Assembly: GCA_012839115.1 (NCBI GenBank)
Contig: DUNX01000031.1
Location: 1 to 44,742, forward strand
From: Bacillota bacterium
GTDB lineage: Bacteria; Bacillota; UBA4882; UBA10575
Direction: 5' to 3'
Length of the DNA: 44,742 nt
Below are positions 16,119 through 24,070 of the stretch, one piece after another; within the stretch, counting starts at the first letter, position 1, and each line of letters opens with the position of its first letter. The translations under genes and the position numbers were made by a program. The notes under the pieces were generated by a model that was given only the letters and a program-made list of their open reading frames with translations, searched no databases and had not been told where the DNA came from.

Positions 16119-17741
16119 ATGACGGATATGGATACCATTGTGGTTCTTGATTTTGGCGCTCAATCAAGCCGGCTTTTAGCCCGGCAGATCCGGGAGGCAA
16201 AGGTTTTCAGTGAGATTTTGCCCGGAGACACCCCGCCGGAAAAACTGAAAGCATTGGCCCCCCGGGGGATAATTCTTTCCGGAGGACCGGGGAGTATTCG
16301 CGCACGTGCGCGCGCGTGCGATGATGCCGGCGCCCCCAAGTGTCATCCGGACGTTTTTCACCTGGGCATCCCGGTCCTGGCTATTGGTTACGGTATGGGG
16401 CTTTTGGTGCGGGAATTCGGCGGCGAGGTTACGGGGGTTTCCTCCCGGGAAGACGGTGCGTGCACGAACACACCAGCATGCACGCGCGCTCAAACGTGTG
16501 ACCCTGTACATACCTTAGAGATTTTGCAGATCAAAAAGGAAAAACCGCTTTTTTCCCAGTTGCCTGCTGGGGTTGAAGTCCGGATGGTGGGCCAAGGCGA
16601 CCGGGTAAAAGAGGCGCCGCCGGGTTTCACAGTTATGGCGGCAACCGCCAATACGCCCATAGCTGCGGTGGGCAACGATGAACGCCGCCTTTACGGGCTG
16701 CAGTTTCACCCTGAGGCAACCCCGGCTCCAGCCGGGCCTGCTATCTTGCAAAACTTTCTCTTCGGTCCTTGTAATTGCCGGCCTTCCTGGACTCCCGGGT
16801 CGTTCGTTGACCGGGCAATTGCCGGGATTAAACAAGAAGTTGGCAAAGGGCGGGTCCTCTGTGCGTTCAGCGGCGGGGTGGACTCGGCGGTGGCTGCGGT
16901 TCTTGCCCACCGGGCGATTGGTCCGCAATTGACTTGCGTCTTTGTGGACCATGGTTTGCTGCGGAAAAACGAAGCTGCGGAAGTGCAAAGGATCTTTGCG
17001 GAGAAGTTCCAGTTGAATCTGATTATGGTCGATGCGGCGGAACGGTTTCTGAACCGGCTGCGCGGGGTGGTTGATCCGGAAGAAAAACGCCGGGCGGTCG
17101 GTGAGGAGTTTATCCGGGTCTTTGAGGAAGAAGCACGGAAACTGGGGAAGATCGATTTTTTACTTCAGGGGACCCTTTATCCGGACGTCATCGAAAGCAT
17201 GATGGAAGACGGCCAGTCCGCCAAGGTCAAGAGTCACCATAATGTAGGCGGCCTGCCAGCGGATTTGCAGTTCAAACTTCTGGAGCCGTTACGCTTGCTC
17301 TTTAAAGACGAGGTACGGGCGGCCGGCAGAGAATTGGGCATCCCGGAAGAGGTGGTCTGGAGGCAACCTTTCCCCGGACCGGGTTTGGCGGTGCGGGTGA
17401 TCGGCGAGGTTACCCCGGAAAGACTGGCCCTGCTGCGGGAGGCGGACAGCATCGTCAAGCAGGAGATTGCCGCTGCCGGCTGGTCCCGGAAACTCTGGCA
17501 GTCCTTTGCCATTTTGACCGGGGAGAAAAGCGTCGGGATGACGGGGGGCCAGAGGACGTACGAATCAGTCCTGGTCCTAAGAGCGGTGACCAGTGAGGAT
17601 GCGATGACTGCCGATTGGGCCCGGTTGCCTTATGAGCTTTTGGACCGGATTTCCCGCCGGGTTATTACCGGGGTTCCCGGGATTAACCGGGTTGTTTACG
17701 ATATAACCGCCAAACCCCCGGGGACAATTGAGTGGGAGTGA
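16119..17741 (+). CDS. guaA: GMP synthase with a degenerate glutaminase domain
   Basis: GuaA aminates XMP to GMP with ATP. Normally the ammonia comes from glutamine through an N-terminal class I amidotransferase domain. The synthetase half looks intact: PP-loop SGGVDS at 251-256, the LLQGTLYPDVIES segment, and the dimerisation domain ending in KPPGTIEWE. In the N-terminal half the nucleophile motif, usually G-I-C-Y-G-M-Q, reads A-I-G-Y-G-M-G. Gly90 (GGT, 16386-16388) replaces the catalytic Cys. His197 and Glu199 (FHPE) remain, but the following HT motif is lost. Two extra segments (residues 61-67, RARARAC, and about 114-131) are coded by alternating GC tracts. I infer an ammonia-dependent enzyme. 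ATG 16119 follows gaaggtg. Length is 540 residues, against about 515-525 usually. Confidence 0.93.
   Translation: MTDMDTIVVLDFGAQSSRLLARQIREAKVFSEILPGDTPPEKLKALAPRGIILSGGPGSIRARARACDDAGAPKCHPDVFHLGIPVLAIGYGMGLLVREFGGEVTGVSSREDGACTNTPACTRAQTCDPVHTLEILQIKKEKPLFSQLPAGVEVRMVGQGDRVKEAPPGFTVMAATANTPIAAVGNDERRLYGLQFHPEATPAPAGPAILQNFLFGPCNCRPSWTPGSFVDRAIAGIKQEVGKGRVLCAFSGGVDSAVAAVLAHRAIGPQLTCVFVDHGLLRKNEAAEVQRIFAEKFQLNLIMVDAAERFLNRLRGVVDPEEKRRAVGEEFIRVFEEEARKLGKIDFLLQGTLYPDVIESMMEDGQSAKVKSHHNVGGLPADLQFKLLEPLRLLFKDEVRAAGRELGIPEEVVWRQPFPGPGLAVRVIGEVTPERLALLREADSIVKQEIAAAGWSRKLWQSFAILTGEKSVGMTGGQRTYESVLVLRAVTSEDAMTADWARLPYELLDRISRRVITGVPGINRVVYDITAKPPGTIEWE
16299..16320. repeat. Alternating purine-pyrimidine GC tract inside guaA (first)
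   Basis: The stretch alternates C/G/T with G/A almost perfectly and encodes RARARAC, which has no counterpart in ordinary GuaA between the GGPxS motif and the Ala-Pro that follows. It preserves the frame. Confidence 0.65.
16456..16511. repeat. Alternating purine-pyrimidine GC tract inside guaA (second)
   Basis: The tract includes gtgcgtgcacg, then gcatgcacgcgcgc, and codes for about 18 Cys/Thr/Ala-rich residues after the REDG motif of the degenerate glutaminase domain. GuaA proteins normally have only a few residues here. Confidence 0.55.
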
Positions 17742-17823
17742 TTGGCGTACGAGAAAGGTATTATTCTTTCCTCCTTGGGCAGAATAGTACACACGACAGA
17801 TGACTTGCGAAGGAGGAAGGGAG

Positions 17824-18174
17824 ATGCCCCCGAAAAAAATGGCTGAAGTTGCAGAAGGGATTTATTTGGAACCGGTACCGGTGACTCTTGGCGATGAGAT
17901 TCGCATTAAATATAAGGGAATGCTCAGCAAAACCGGGAGTGGTAAGGTCTATCTTCATGCCGGGTTTGGCTACGGGGAATGGTCAAACGTCCAGACTATC
18001 CCGATGCGCAAAACTAGGGATGGCGCCTGGTCGGCACGAATCAAAGTAGTGGATGATTCCCGTTTGAATTTTTGTTTTCGTGACGATGCCAACAATTGGG
18101 ATAACAACACCGGGCGCAATTGGTCGTACGAGATTCATAACGGATCATTAGCGGAATTTAGGGAGCAGTTTTAG
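17824..18174 (+). CDS. Small carbohydrate-binding-module protein (CBM25/53-like)
   Basis: The 116-residue product is nearly all one beta-sandwich domain like the starch/glycogen-binding CBM25/CBM53 group. Visible features are the strand with KVYLHAGFGYGEWSNV, a WSARIKV strand and the motif FRDDANNWDNNTGRNWSYEI, with aromatic residues placed for sugar stacking. It has no signal peptide, so it probably acts inside the cell, perhaps on glycogen. ATG 17824 is chosen because aaggaggaaggg lies just before it. An upstream ATG at 17800 would place that signal inside the gene. No glycogen genes are near. Confidence 0.75.
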   Translation: MPPKKMAEVAEGIYLEPVPVTLGDEIRIKYKGMLSKTGSGKVYLHAGFGYGEWSNVQTIPMRKTRDGAWSARIKVVDDSRLNFCFRDDANNWDNNTGRNWSYEIHNGSLAEFREQF

Positions 18175-18309
18175 TTTACATAAATAGGAAGAGAGGGAGG
18201 AGTTTCTAAAATTTTGTAGAAATTAATATGAATAGATAGAAGAGAGATTAACGTGCGTAGTTACGCGTGGAAATAGAATCAGGAAAGCTATTGTGAAGGA
18301 GGGGGGGAT
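18175..18309. other. Intergenic region with a short inverted repeat
   Basis: TTTCTA (18203-18208) and TAGAAA (18217-18222) form an AT-rich dyad 8 bases apart. A second small dyad, acgtgcgtagttacgcgt, lies at about 18251-18268. The first could be an operator for the receiver gene. I see no convincing -35/-10 pair. Confidence 0.4.
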
Positions 18310-18669
18310 ATGGCCAGGATTCTGGTTATTGACGATTCCCCGCTCTTCCGGCTGGTTCTTAGAGAAATTTTAACCAAAGGCGGAAATGAAGTCTATGAAG
18401 CTAGTACCGTTGAAGAAGGGTTGCGGATCTTCCGGACAATCTCTCCTGATCTTGTTTTTAAGGATTTGATTATGGAAGATAGTAACCCTTTGGAAGTGAT
18501 CAAAGATCTAATCCGCTATAGTCCCACAGCCAAAATTGTTATTTGCAGCACAGAGGGGCAGAAAAACCTGATTTACCAGGCGATTAGAGCTGGGGCCATG
18601 GATTTTCTAATCAAGCCCTTTAACACTAACGAGGTGACAATGACGGTAGAGCGTTTATTGGCAAAATGA
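18310..18669 (+). CDS. Stand-alone response-regulator receiver protein
   Basis: The 119-residue product is a single CheY/Spo0F-like receiver domain with no output domain. Key residues are present: the acidic pair Asp8-Asp9, the phospho-acceptor Asp52 in VFKD, a Ser/Thr in ICSTEG and the conserved Lys in FLIKPF. The usual MMP after the acceptor is changed to IME. It may act as a phosphorelay intermediate or bind a partner protein. No histidine kinase is near. ATG 18310 follows aaggagggggg. It is separated from the next gene by about 100 bases. Confidence 0.88.
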   Translation: MARILVIDDSPLFRLVLREILTKGGNEVYEASTVEEGLRIFRTISPDLVFKDLIMEDSNPLEVIKDLIRYSPTAKIVICSTEGQKNLIYQAIRAGAMDFLIKPFNTNEVTMTVERLLAK

Positions 18670-18767
18670 CCGGCAAAAATTCACTGGAGGAGTTTGCGCA
18701 GAAAAACAGAAAATTCAGATACCGGCAGAGATCTACCATAAGACGCAGCAATAAAGGGGGTTTTCCA

Positions 18768-19457
18768 ATGAAGCACAGTACTGCCAGGTATCTTATTTTA
18801 TTTCTATCTTTTGCTTTCGGCGTTTTTTTGCTTGCCCCGGTAACCGGCTCCCAGGGGGAAGAAGGGTTTTACCCGGCTTTGCCCGGCCGGTTTTTTTTGG
18901 CTGATGCCAACGGCAATCAGGTCCCGGACCATTTGGGCTTTACGGTTCTGGTGAAAGGGAATTATGCCGGGGAGAAGTTTTGGCTTTGCGGGGAGTTGCA
19001 GGCGCTGGTAGGGGATAATTGGCAGACCTTGGCCTATACAGCCCAGGAGTTTGACTGGGCGGGGGCGCCGGTGGAGGCAAGTATTTATTTTTACGGAGGG
19101 GAGATCCGCCGCTTGCAACAGGATGGCCCCTTTCGTCTGCTGTTGCAGTTGAAAGGGGTTGACGTGGACCGGCAGGAGTTTGCCGGGTTCACCCCGTCTT
19201 ACCAGCATGAGGCCTTTGAGAAATCGGATTTGGTTTTGACCGGCGGGGAAGCGAAGAAGACCAGTGAGGTTCTGAAGATGGTGGAAGATTGGGCGAAAAG
19301 CAGCCGGGTGACGCTGGGCCCGCTGGAAGAGGCGACTTTCACCTTTGACCGGTGGCGGCTGGATTTTCAGGGGACGCGCAGGGAGCCGGCCCGGCGGGTC
19401 TGGGTAGAGCCCACCGGAGAGATTAGTTGTGCCACGCGGGTGCGGGCGCGGGGATGA
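18768..19457 (+). CDS. Secreted protein of unknown function
   Basis: I do not recognise a family. The 229-residue product begins with a clear signal peptide (basic start, hydrophobic core at about 8-26). The mature part has a beta-rich look, with aromatic residues at regular intervals, and an early segment, ADANGNQVPDHLGF, of the calcium-binding DxNxN type. ATG 18768 is chosen for the aaaggggg 6 bases upstream. The frame reaches back to 18666, overlapping the receiver gene, but that region lacks a ribosome binding site. The C-terminus is rich in Arg (RVRARG) and overlaps an alternating GC tract. Confidence 0.65.
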   Translation: MKHSTARYLILFLSFAFGVFLLAPVTGSQGEEGFYPALPGRFFLADANGNQVPDHLGFTVLVKGNYAGEKFWLCGELQALVGDNWQTLAYTAQEFDWAGAPVEASIYFYGGEIRRLQQDGPFRLLLQLKGVDVDRQEFAGFTPSYQHEAFEKSDLVLTGGEAKKTSEVLKMVEDWAKSSRVTLGPLEEATFTFDRWRLDFQGTRREPARRVWVEPTGEISCATRVRARG

Positions 19458-19520
19458 GAACCGGCGCGGGGAGGAGATCCGGCAGCGAATGCGAATATCA
19501 TGAGGGAGAGGTGGTGCCTT

Positions 19521-20843
19521 ATGGATCTTTTCCGGGCTGCCGGGGAAAGGCAAAGAAGAAAAGAGGCGCCGTTGGCCGACCGTATGCGCCCGAAGACCCT
19601 CGATGAGTTTACCGGCCAGGAAGAAATTCTGGGACCGGGCAAGCTGTTGCGCCGGTCTATTGAGGCCGACCGTTTGGGCTCAATGATCCTCTTTGGGCCG
19701 CCGGGAACCGGGAAGACTTCGTTGGCCTTGTTGATTGCCGGGTACACACAGGCCCGGTTTGAGCGGTTAAATGCGGTAACCTCCGGGGTAACAGAGGTCC
19801 GGAAGTTGATCCAGGAAGCCGGGGAGAGATTGGCCCTTTACGGGCAAAAAACCGTGGTTTTCCTGGATGAAATTCACCGTTTTAACAAGGCGCAGCAGGA
19901 TGCCTTGCTCCCGGCGGTGGAAGACGGGACGATTCTACTGATCGGCGCGACCACCGAAAACCCTTATTACGAGTTAAACGCTCCTTTACTCTCACGGTGC
20001 CGTCTTTTTCGTTTGTCACCGTTGAAAAGAGGGGATGTGGAGGCTATTATCCGGCGGGCCCTGGCCGACCGGGAAAACGGGCTGGGAGAGTACAAGGTGG
20101 AATTGACCGCCGGCGCCATGGAGCACTTGCTGGACGTGGCGGGCGGTGACGCCCGTACAGCCCTGAACGGTTTGGAACTGGCGGTTTTAAGTACCGGACC
20201 GGCCACGGATGGCATACGTTACATTACCCCGGAGATCATCGAAGATTCGGTGCAACAAAAGGTTATCCGGTATGACAAGAACGGGGATGAGCATTACAAT
20301 ACGGTTTCCGCTTTTATCAAATCGTTGCGCGGTTCGGACCCGGATGCCGCCCTCTTTTACCTGGCCCGGATGCTGGCGGCCGGTGAGGACCCGCGGTTTA
20401 TCGCCAGAAGAATGGTTATTGCCGCTGCCGAGGATGTTGGGAACGCCGATCCCCGGGCGTTAACGGTGGCGGTTGCGGCCGCCCAGGCTTTGGAGATGGT
20501 AGGGCTGCCGGAAGGGCGGATCCCCTTGGCCCAGGCGGCGGTCTATTTGGCAACCGCACCAAAATCGAACGCAGCCTATTTGGGGATTGACCGGGCAATG
20601 GCTGATGTGCAAAGCCAGGAAACGGGGGAAGTTCCTTTGCATCTACGGGACGCCTCCCATCCGGGGTCAAAGATGCTGGGCCACGGCAAAGGCTACCTTT
20701 ACCCCCATGATTACCCCGGGCATTATGTGCGCCAGCAGTATCTGCCCGATCCGGTGAAAGACAAGGTTTATTACCAACCCAGTGACCAGGGGTATGAAAA
20801 GGAGATCCGGAAACGGATGGTAGAACGGGGAAAAAATAATTGA
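19521..20843 (+). CDS. rarA: Replication-associated recombination protein A (RarA/MgsA), AAA ATPase
   Basis: RarA is an AAA+ ATPase related to clamp loaders that acts at stalled replication forks. Walker A GPPGTGKT is at 59-66 and Walker B VVFLDEIHR at about 110-118, followed by the typical HRFNKAQQDALLP, GATTENPYYELN and LLSRCRLFRL sensor segments. The C-terminal tetramerisation domain contains AAEDVGNADP and HLRDASHPGSK. The 440-residue length is normal. ATG 19521 is chosen after gagaggtgg; the frame opens at 19500. Its stop codon lies inside the argF promoter. Confidence 0.95.
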   Translation: MDLFRAAGERQRRKEAPLADRMRPKTLDEFTGQEEILGPGKLLRRSIEADRLGSMILFGPPGTGKTSLALLIAGYTQARFERLNAVTSGVTEVRKLIQEAGERLALYGQKTVVFLDEIHRFNKAQQDALLPAVEDGTILLIGATTENPYYELNAPLLSRCRLFRLSPLKRGDVEAIIRRALADRENGLGEYKVELTAGAMEHLLDVAGGDARTALNGLELAVLSTGPATDGIRYITPEIIEDSVQQKVIRYDKNGDEHYNTVSAFIKSLRGSDPDAALFYLARMLAAGEDPRFIARRMVIAAAEDVGNADPRALTVAVAAAQALEMVGLPEGRIPLAQAAVYLATAPKSNAAYLGIDRAMADVQSQETGEVPLHLRDASHPGSKMLGHGKGYLYPHDYPGHYVRQQYLPDPVKDKVYYQPSDQGYEKEIRKRMVERGKNN

Positions 20844-20868
20844 TTTCACCCAGGAACTAATGTATAAT
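20840..20868 (+). promoter_or_regulatory. Sigma-A promoter of argF
   Basis: TTGATT (20840-20845), 17 bp and TATAAT (20863-20868). The -35 includes the stop codon of rarA. A perfect dyad, TATAAT-tt-ATTATA (20863-20876), covers the -10 and the likely start site and could be an ArgR-type operator. Confidence 0.75.
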
Positions 20869-20896
20869 TTATTATATTTTACCGGGGGTGGTCTCT

Positions 20897-21826
20897 TTGC
20901 AAAGTTTAAAAGGACGGGATTTCCTGATTCTAAAGGATTTTACCCCGGAGGAATTGTGGTTGCTGCTAAAAACCGCCGGGCACTTGAAGACCGGATCCTA
21001 CCTCCACCGGCAACAGGAGATATTGGCCGGGAAGACCCTGGGGATGGTATTTGCCAAAAACTCCACCAGGACCAGGATCTCATTTGAAGTGGCCATGCGG
21101 CAATTGGGTGGTTATGCCCTGTTTCTGAATACCCAGGACCTACAGTTGGGACGGGGCGAAACAATTGCCGATACTGCGCGGGTCTTCAGCCGGTACCTGG
21201 ACGGGATTATGATCCGTACTTATGCCCATGACGACGTGGTCGAATTAGCCCGCTACGCCGGTATTCCGGTAATCAACGGCCTGACGGACTGGGTCCATCC
21301 TTGCCAGGCGTTGGCGGATATTTTTACCCTCTACGAGAAGAAGGGGCGGGTGGCCGGTTTAAAACTGGCCTATGTCGGAGATGGTAACAACGTAGCCCAT
21401 TCCCTCTTGTACGGCGGGGCTTTATTCGGAATGAGAGTTTTTGTGGCGACGCCCCCGGCTTACCGGCCGTCGTCCGCGGTGGTGGAAGAGGCAACGGCGA
21501 TTGCCCGGGAGACCGGCGGGACGGTGGCGGTGGTTGATGATCCGCGGGAGGCGGTGCGCGGCGCCGATGCGGTTTATACCGATGTCTGGGTTTCCATGGG
21601 CCAGGAGGCGGAGCGGGAAGAGCGTCTGGCGGTTTTCCGTCCGTACCAGGTGAATGCCGGGTTAATGGCGCTGGCGGATGAACGGGCGGTGGTTCTCCAT
21701 TGCCTGCCGGCCCATAAGGGTGAGGAGATTACGGAGGAGGTCTTTGAGGGGCCGCAATCAGTCGTTTTTGACCAGGCGGAAAACAGGCTCCATGTGCAAA
21801 AGGCCATCCTGGCGATGTTGTTATGA
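20897..21826 (+). CDS. argF: Ornithine carbamoyltransferase
   Basis: The enzyme makes citrulline from ornithine and carbamoyl phosphate. The carbamoyl-phosphate site STRTR is at about residue 56-60. HPCQALAD and the ornithine-loop motif HCLPAH are both present, which separates it from aspartate carbamoyltransferase. With TTG 20897 it has 309 residues and a gggggtgg Shine-Dalgarno at 20884-20891. GTG 20888 would add three residues but overlaps that signal. It has its own promoter with a leader of about 20 bases and no other arg genes around it. It could serve arginine synthesis or the catabolic deiminase route; the sequence alone does not decide. Confidence 0.93.
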   Translation: MQSLKGRDFLILKDFTPEELWLLLKTAGHLKTGSYLHRQQEILAGKTLGMVFAKNSTRTRISFEVAMRQLGGYALFLNTQDLQLGRGETIADTARVFSRYLDGIMIRTYAHDDVVELARYAGIPVINGLTDWVHPCQALADIFTLYEKKGRVAGLKLAYVGDGNNVAHSLLYGGALFGMRVFVATPPAYRPSSAVVEEATAIARETGGTVAVVDDPREAVRGADAVYTDVWVSMGQEAEREERLAVFRPYQVNAGLMALADERAVVLHCLPAHKGEEITEEVFEGPQSVVFDQAENRLHVQKAILAMLL

Positions 21827-21937
21827 TGAAACCCGGTCGGGGATACGGATGAAACCGGCGGTTTTGGCATTGAAACAACGCATGTGCAGTTAAGAAAAGG
21901 GCGGTATTTTCATGAAAAGCGGTGGGGGTGTTGAGTT

Positions 21938-22675
21938 ATGCTGGAAGTTGAAGGACTGACGGTTAAAGCAGGGGATCGGATAATCCTGGAGGATATTTCC
22001 CTCACCATCGCCCCAGGGGAAGTTCATGTTCTCCTGGGACCGAACGGTTCCGGAAAAAGCACTCTGCTCCGGGCGATTATGGGCATGGGTGATCAGGAGA
22101 TTGTCTCCGGAAAAATGGTTTATAACGGGGAGGATATCACCAGGCTCTCCGTGGATGAACGGGCGCGGCTGGGAGTGGGAATAGCCGTACAACACTCGCC
22201 GGCCCTGCCGGAGGTGCGGCTGAGGGATTTAGCCGGCTTGCTGGCGGAAAGGTACAAGACCAGTTGGCGTAGTATGGCGCAGGCCCTGAATTGTGATCAT
22301 CTTTTGGACCGGGGCTTAAACGAGAATTTTTCCGGCGGGGAGAGTAAACGGGCGGAACTATTACAGCTGATGATTCAGAATCCCCGGTTACTACTGGTGG
22401 ACGAGCCTGAATCCGGTGTTGATTTAGAGAATATCGCCGTGGTGGGGGAAGCCCTTAATTCCCTTTTAAAAGGGGAGAAGATTAAGGAACGCGCAAAGGC
22501 CGGGTTGATTATTACCCATACCGGGCATATCCTTAATTATGTCAATGCCGACAGGGGTTATGTCTTGATCAACGGGCGGTTGGTCTGTGAAGGCAACCCC
22601 AGGGACCTTTTTGAGGTGATTAATAAACGTGGATTTGAGGGGTGTTTGGAATGCGCAACCTGCAAACGCATTTAA
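21938..22675 (+). CDS. sufC: SufC-type Fe-S assembly ABC ATPase
   Basis: SufC is the ATPase of the SUF iron-sulfur scaffold. Walker A GPNGSGKST is at 34-42, the signature is FSGGESKRAEL at about 131-141 (the SufC variant of LSGGQ), and Walker B LLLVDEPESGVD ends in the DEPxSGxD form typical of SufC. The C-terminus carries a short Cys motif, CLECATC, which ordinary SufC lacks. The gene overlaps the next by 25 bases. With only this partner and no sufS, sufU or sufD, the pair resembles the minimal two-gene (SmsCB-like) form found in anaerobes and archaea. Confidence 0.9.
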   Translation: MLEVEGLTVKAGDRIILEDISLTIAPGEVHVLLGPNGSGKSTLLRAIMGMGDQEIVSGKMVYNGEDITRLSVDERARLGVGIAVQHSPALPEVRLRDLAGLLAERYKTSWRSMAQALNCDHLLDRGLNENFSGGESKRAELLQLMIQNPRLLLVDEPESGVDLENIAVVGEALNSLLKGEKIKERAKAGLIITHTGHILNYVNADRGYVLINGRLVCEGNPRDLFEVINKRGFEGCLECATCKRI

Positions 22676-23895
22676 GGCAGTTAAGAGAGAGGGCTGAAAA
22701 AGCGCTGACCCTACCGTCCCCTTTCGGGCCGGATTTTGACCCCGCCCTTTACCTGAAAGAGGAGACCGGCGCCGCTGCCACCGGGGAGGACCTCTCCCGG
22801 CGAATGCAGGAAGCCATGCTCTTATCTGGATTTGATCCGGAGGAACGGGACCGGGCCGGCTCTTTTATGCAACAGAACGACGCCGTCCTCTATGAAGAGG
22901 TAGGCCGGGCCTATCAAGGCCAGGTGGAGATTATGGCCATTGAAAAGGCCCTGGAGAAATATGATTGGCTTTGGGACTATTGGTGGCAGGCAGTTCCGGT
23001 TGATGCCGACAAGTATACGGCTTACGCCGCATTGTACCAGAAAGGCGGTTATTTTATAAGGATTCTACCCGGGGCCCAGGTGGACCGGCCGATTCAGTCC
23101 TGTCTTTTGCAGTCGGAGAATGAAAGCAGCCAGCGGGTACATAATATCGTCATCGCTGAAGAGGGTTCCCGGGCGGAAATTATCAGCGGTTGTACCACTG
23201 TGCCGCAGGTGGAGACCGGTATGCACCTGGGGATCTCGGAGTTCTACATCAAAAAAGGGGCTTTCCTCTCGTTTACCATGGTTCATAATTGGGCGGAACA
23301 GTTTCATGTCCGCCCGCGGTCAGGGGCGATCCTTGAGGAGGATGCCACGTTTATCAATAATTATCTCCTGCTTAAACCCGTCCGCTCTTTGCAGAGCAAC
23401 CCCCGGGCGGTTTTGCGGGGGAAAGGGGCCAGGACCCGGTTTAACAGCATTGTTTACGGGCAGGAAGATACGGTTCTTGACTTGGGAACGGTCCTGGAGT
23501 TACACGCGGAAAATACCCGGGGCGAGGCGGTCAGCCGGGCGGCAGCCGACGGCCGCTCCCGCATTATGATGCGGGGAAAGCTGGTGGCTTCCAGTAATAC
23601 CGCCCAGGCGCGGCTGGAGTGTAAGGGGATTCTCCTTTCCCCCGGCACGGAGATGGCGGCCATCCCCGAACTGGAGGTCCAGGGGGCGCCGCGGGCTGAT
23701 TTGACCCACGAAGCAGCGGTGGGACCGATTAGCCGGGAGGCGGTGGAGTACCTGATGGCCAGGGGATTGACGGAGGAAGAAGCCACTTCCCTGTTGCTCC
23801 AGGGCTTTATGAAAGTGGGGATCACCGGACTCCCGGAGATCCTGGAAAAAGCCGTGGACGAAATGACGGAAACCATCTCCCTGGGCGGACTGTAG
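22651..23895 (+). CDS. sufB: SufB-type Fe-S scaffold protein
   Basis: The SufB/SufD family protein forms a beta-helix platform that builds the cluster with SufC. The central beta-helix region (about 140-345) and the C-terminal motif LTHEAAVGPISREAVEYL, matching the EHEAxxxxI region of SufB, are clear. A Cys in LECKGILLSPG sits where SufB has its essential Cys, so SufB is a better label than SufD. At 414 residues it is shorter than classical SufB (about 465), as in minimal systems. ATG 22651 follows gaggggt by 9 bases; GTG 22642 is the alternative. Confidence 0.87.
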   Translation: MRNLQTHLRQLRERAEKALTLPSPFGPDFDPALYLKEETGAAATGEDLSRRMQEAMLLSGFDPEERDRAGSFMQQNDAVLYEEVGRAYQGQVEIMAIEKALEKYDWLWDYWWQAVPVDADKYTAYAALYQKGGYFIRILPGAQVDRPIQSCLLQSENESSQRVHNIVIAEEGSRAEIISGCTTVPQVETGMHLGISEFYIKKGAFLSFTMVHNWAEQFHVRPRSGAILEEDATFINNYLLLKPVRSLQSNPRAVLRGKGARTRFNSIVYGQEDTVLDLGTVLELHAENTRGEAVSRAAADGRSRIMMRGKLVASSNTAQARLECKGILLSPGTEMAAIPELEVQGAPRADLTHEAAVGPISREAVEYLMARGLTEEEATSLLLQGFMKVGITGLPEILEKAVDEMTETISLGGL

Positions 23896-23935
23896 ACACT
23901 AGGCACTCAGGCACTAGGCCACCGGAGAAAGAGAG

Positions 23936-23974
23936 AGCGGGAGCTATCGCCACGCGGCAACTCCCGCTTTTTTT
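23936..23974 (+). terminator. Terminator of the sufCB operon
   Basis: AGCGGGAG (23936-23943) pairs with CTCCCGCT (23961-23968), followed by a run of T. The loop has a small internal hairpin. The remaining sequence to 24070 holds nothing else I can identify. Confidence 0.88.
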
Positions 23975-24070
23975 TGACCAGTTCCTGAAGTTCCTTTCAA
24001 AGCGGAAATATTGACCGGTTCCTTCAAGACGGAGAGGTTCGGGGCGGCAGTTGGTTTAGTTGCTCAGCCC

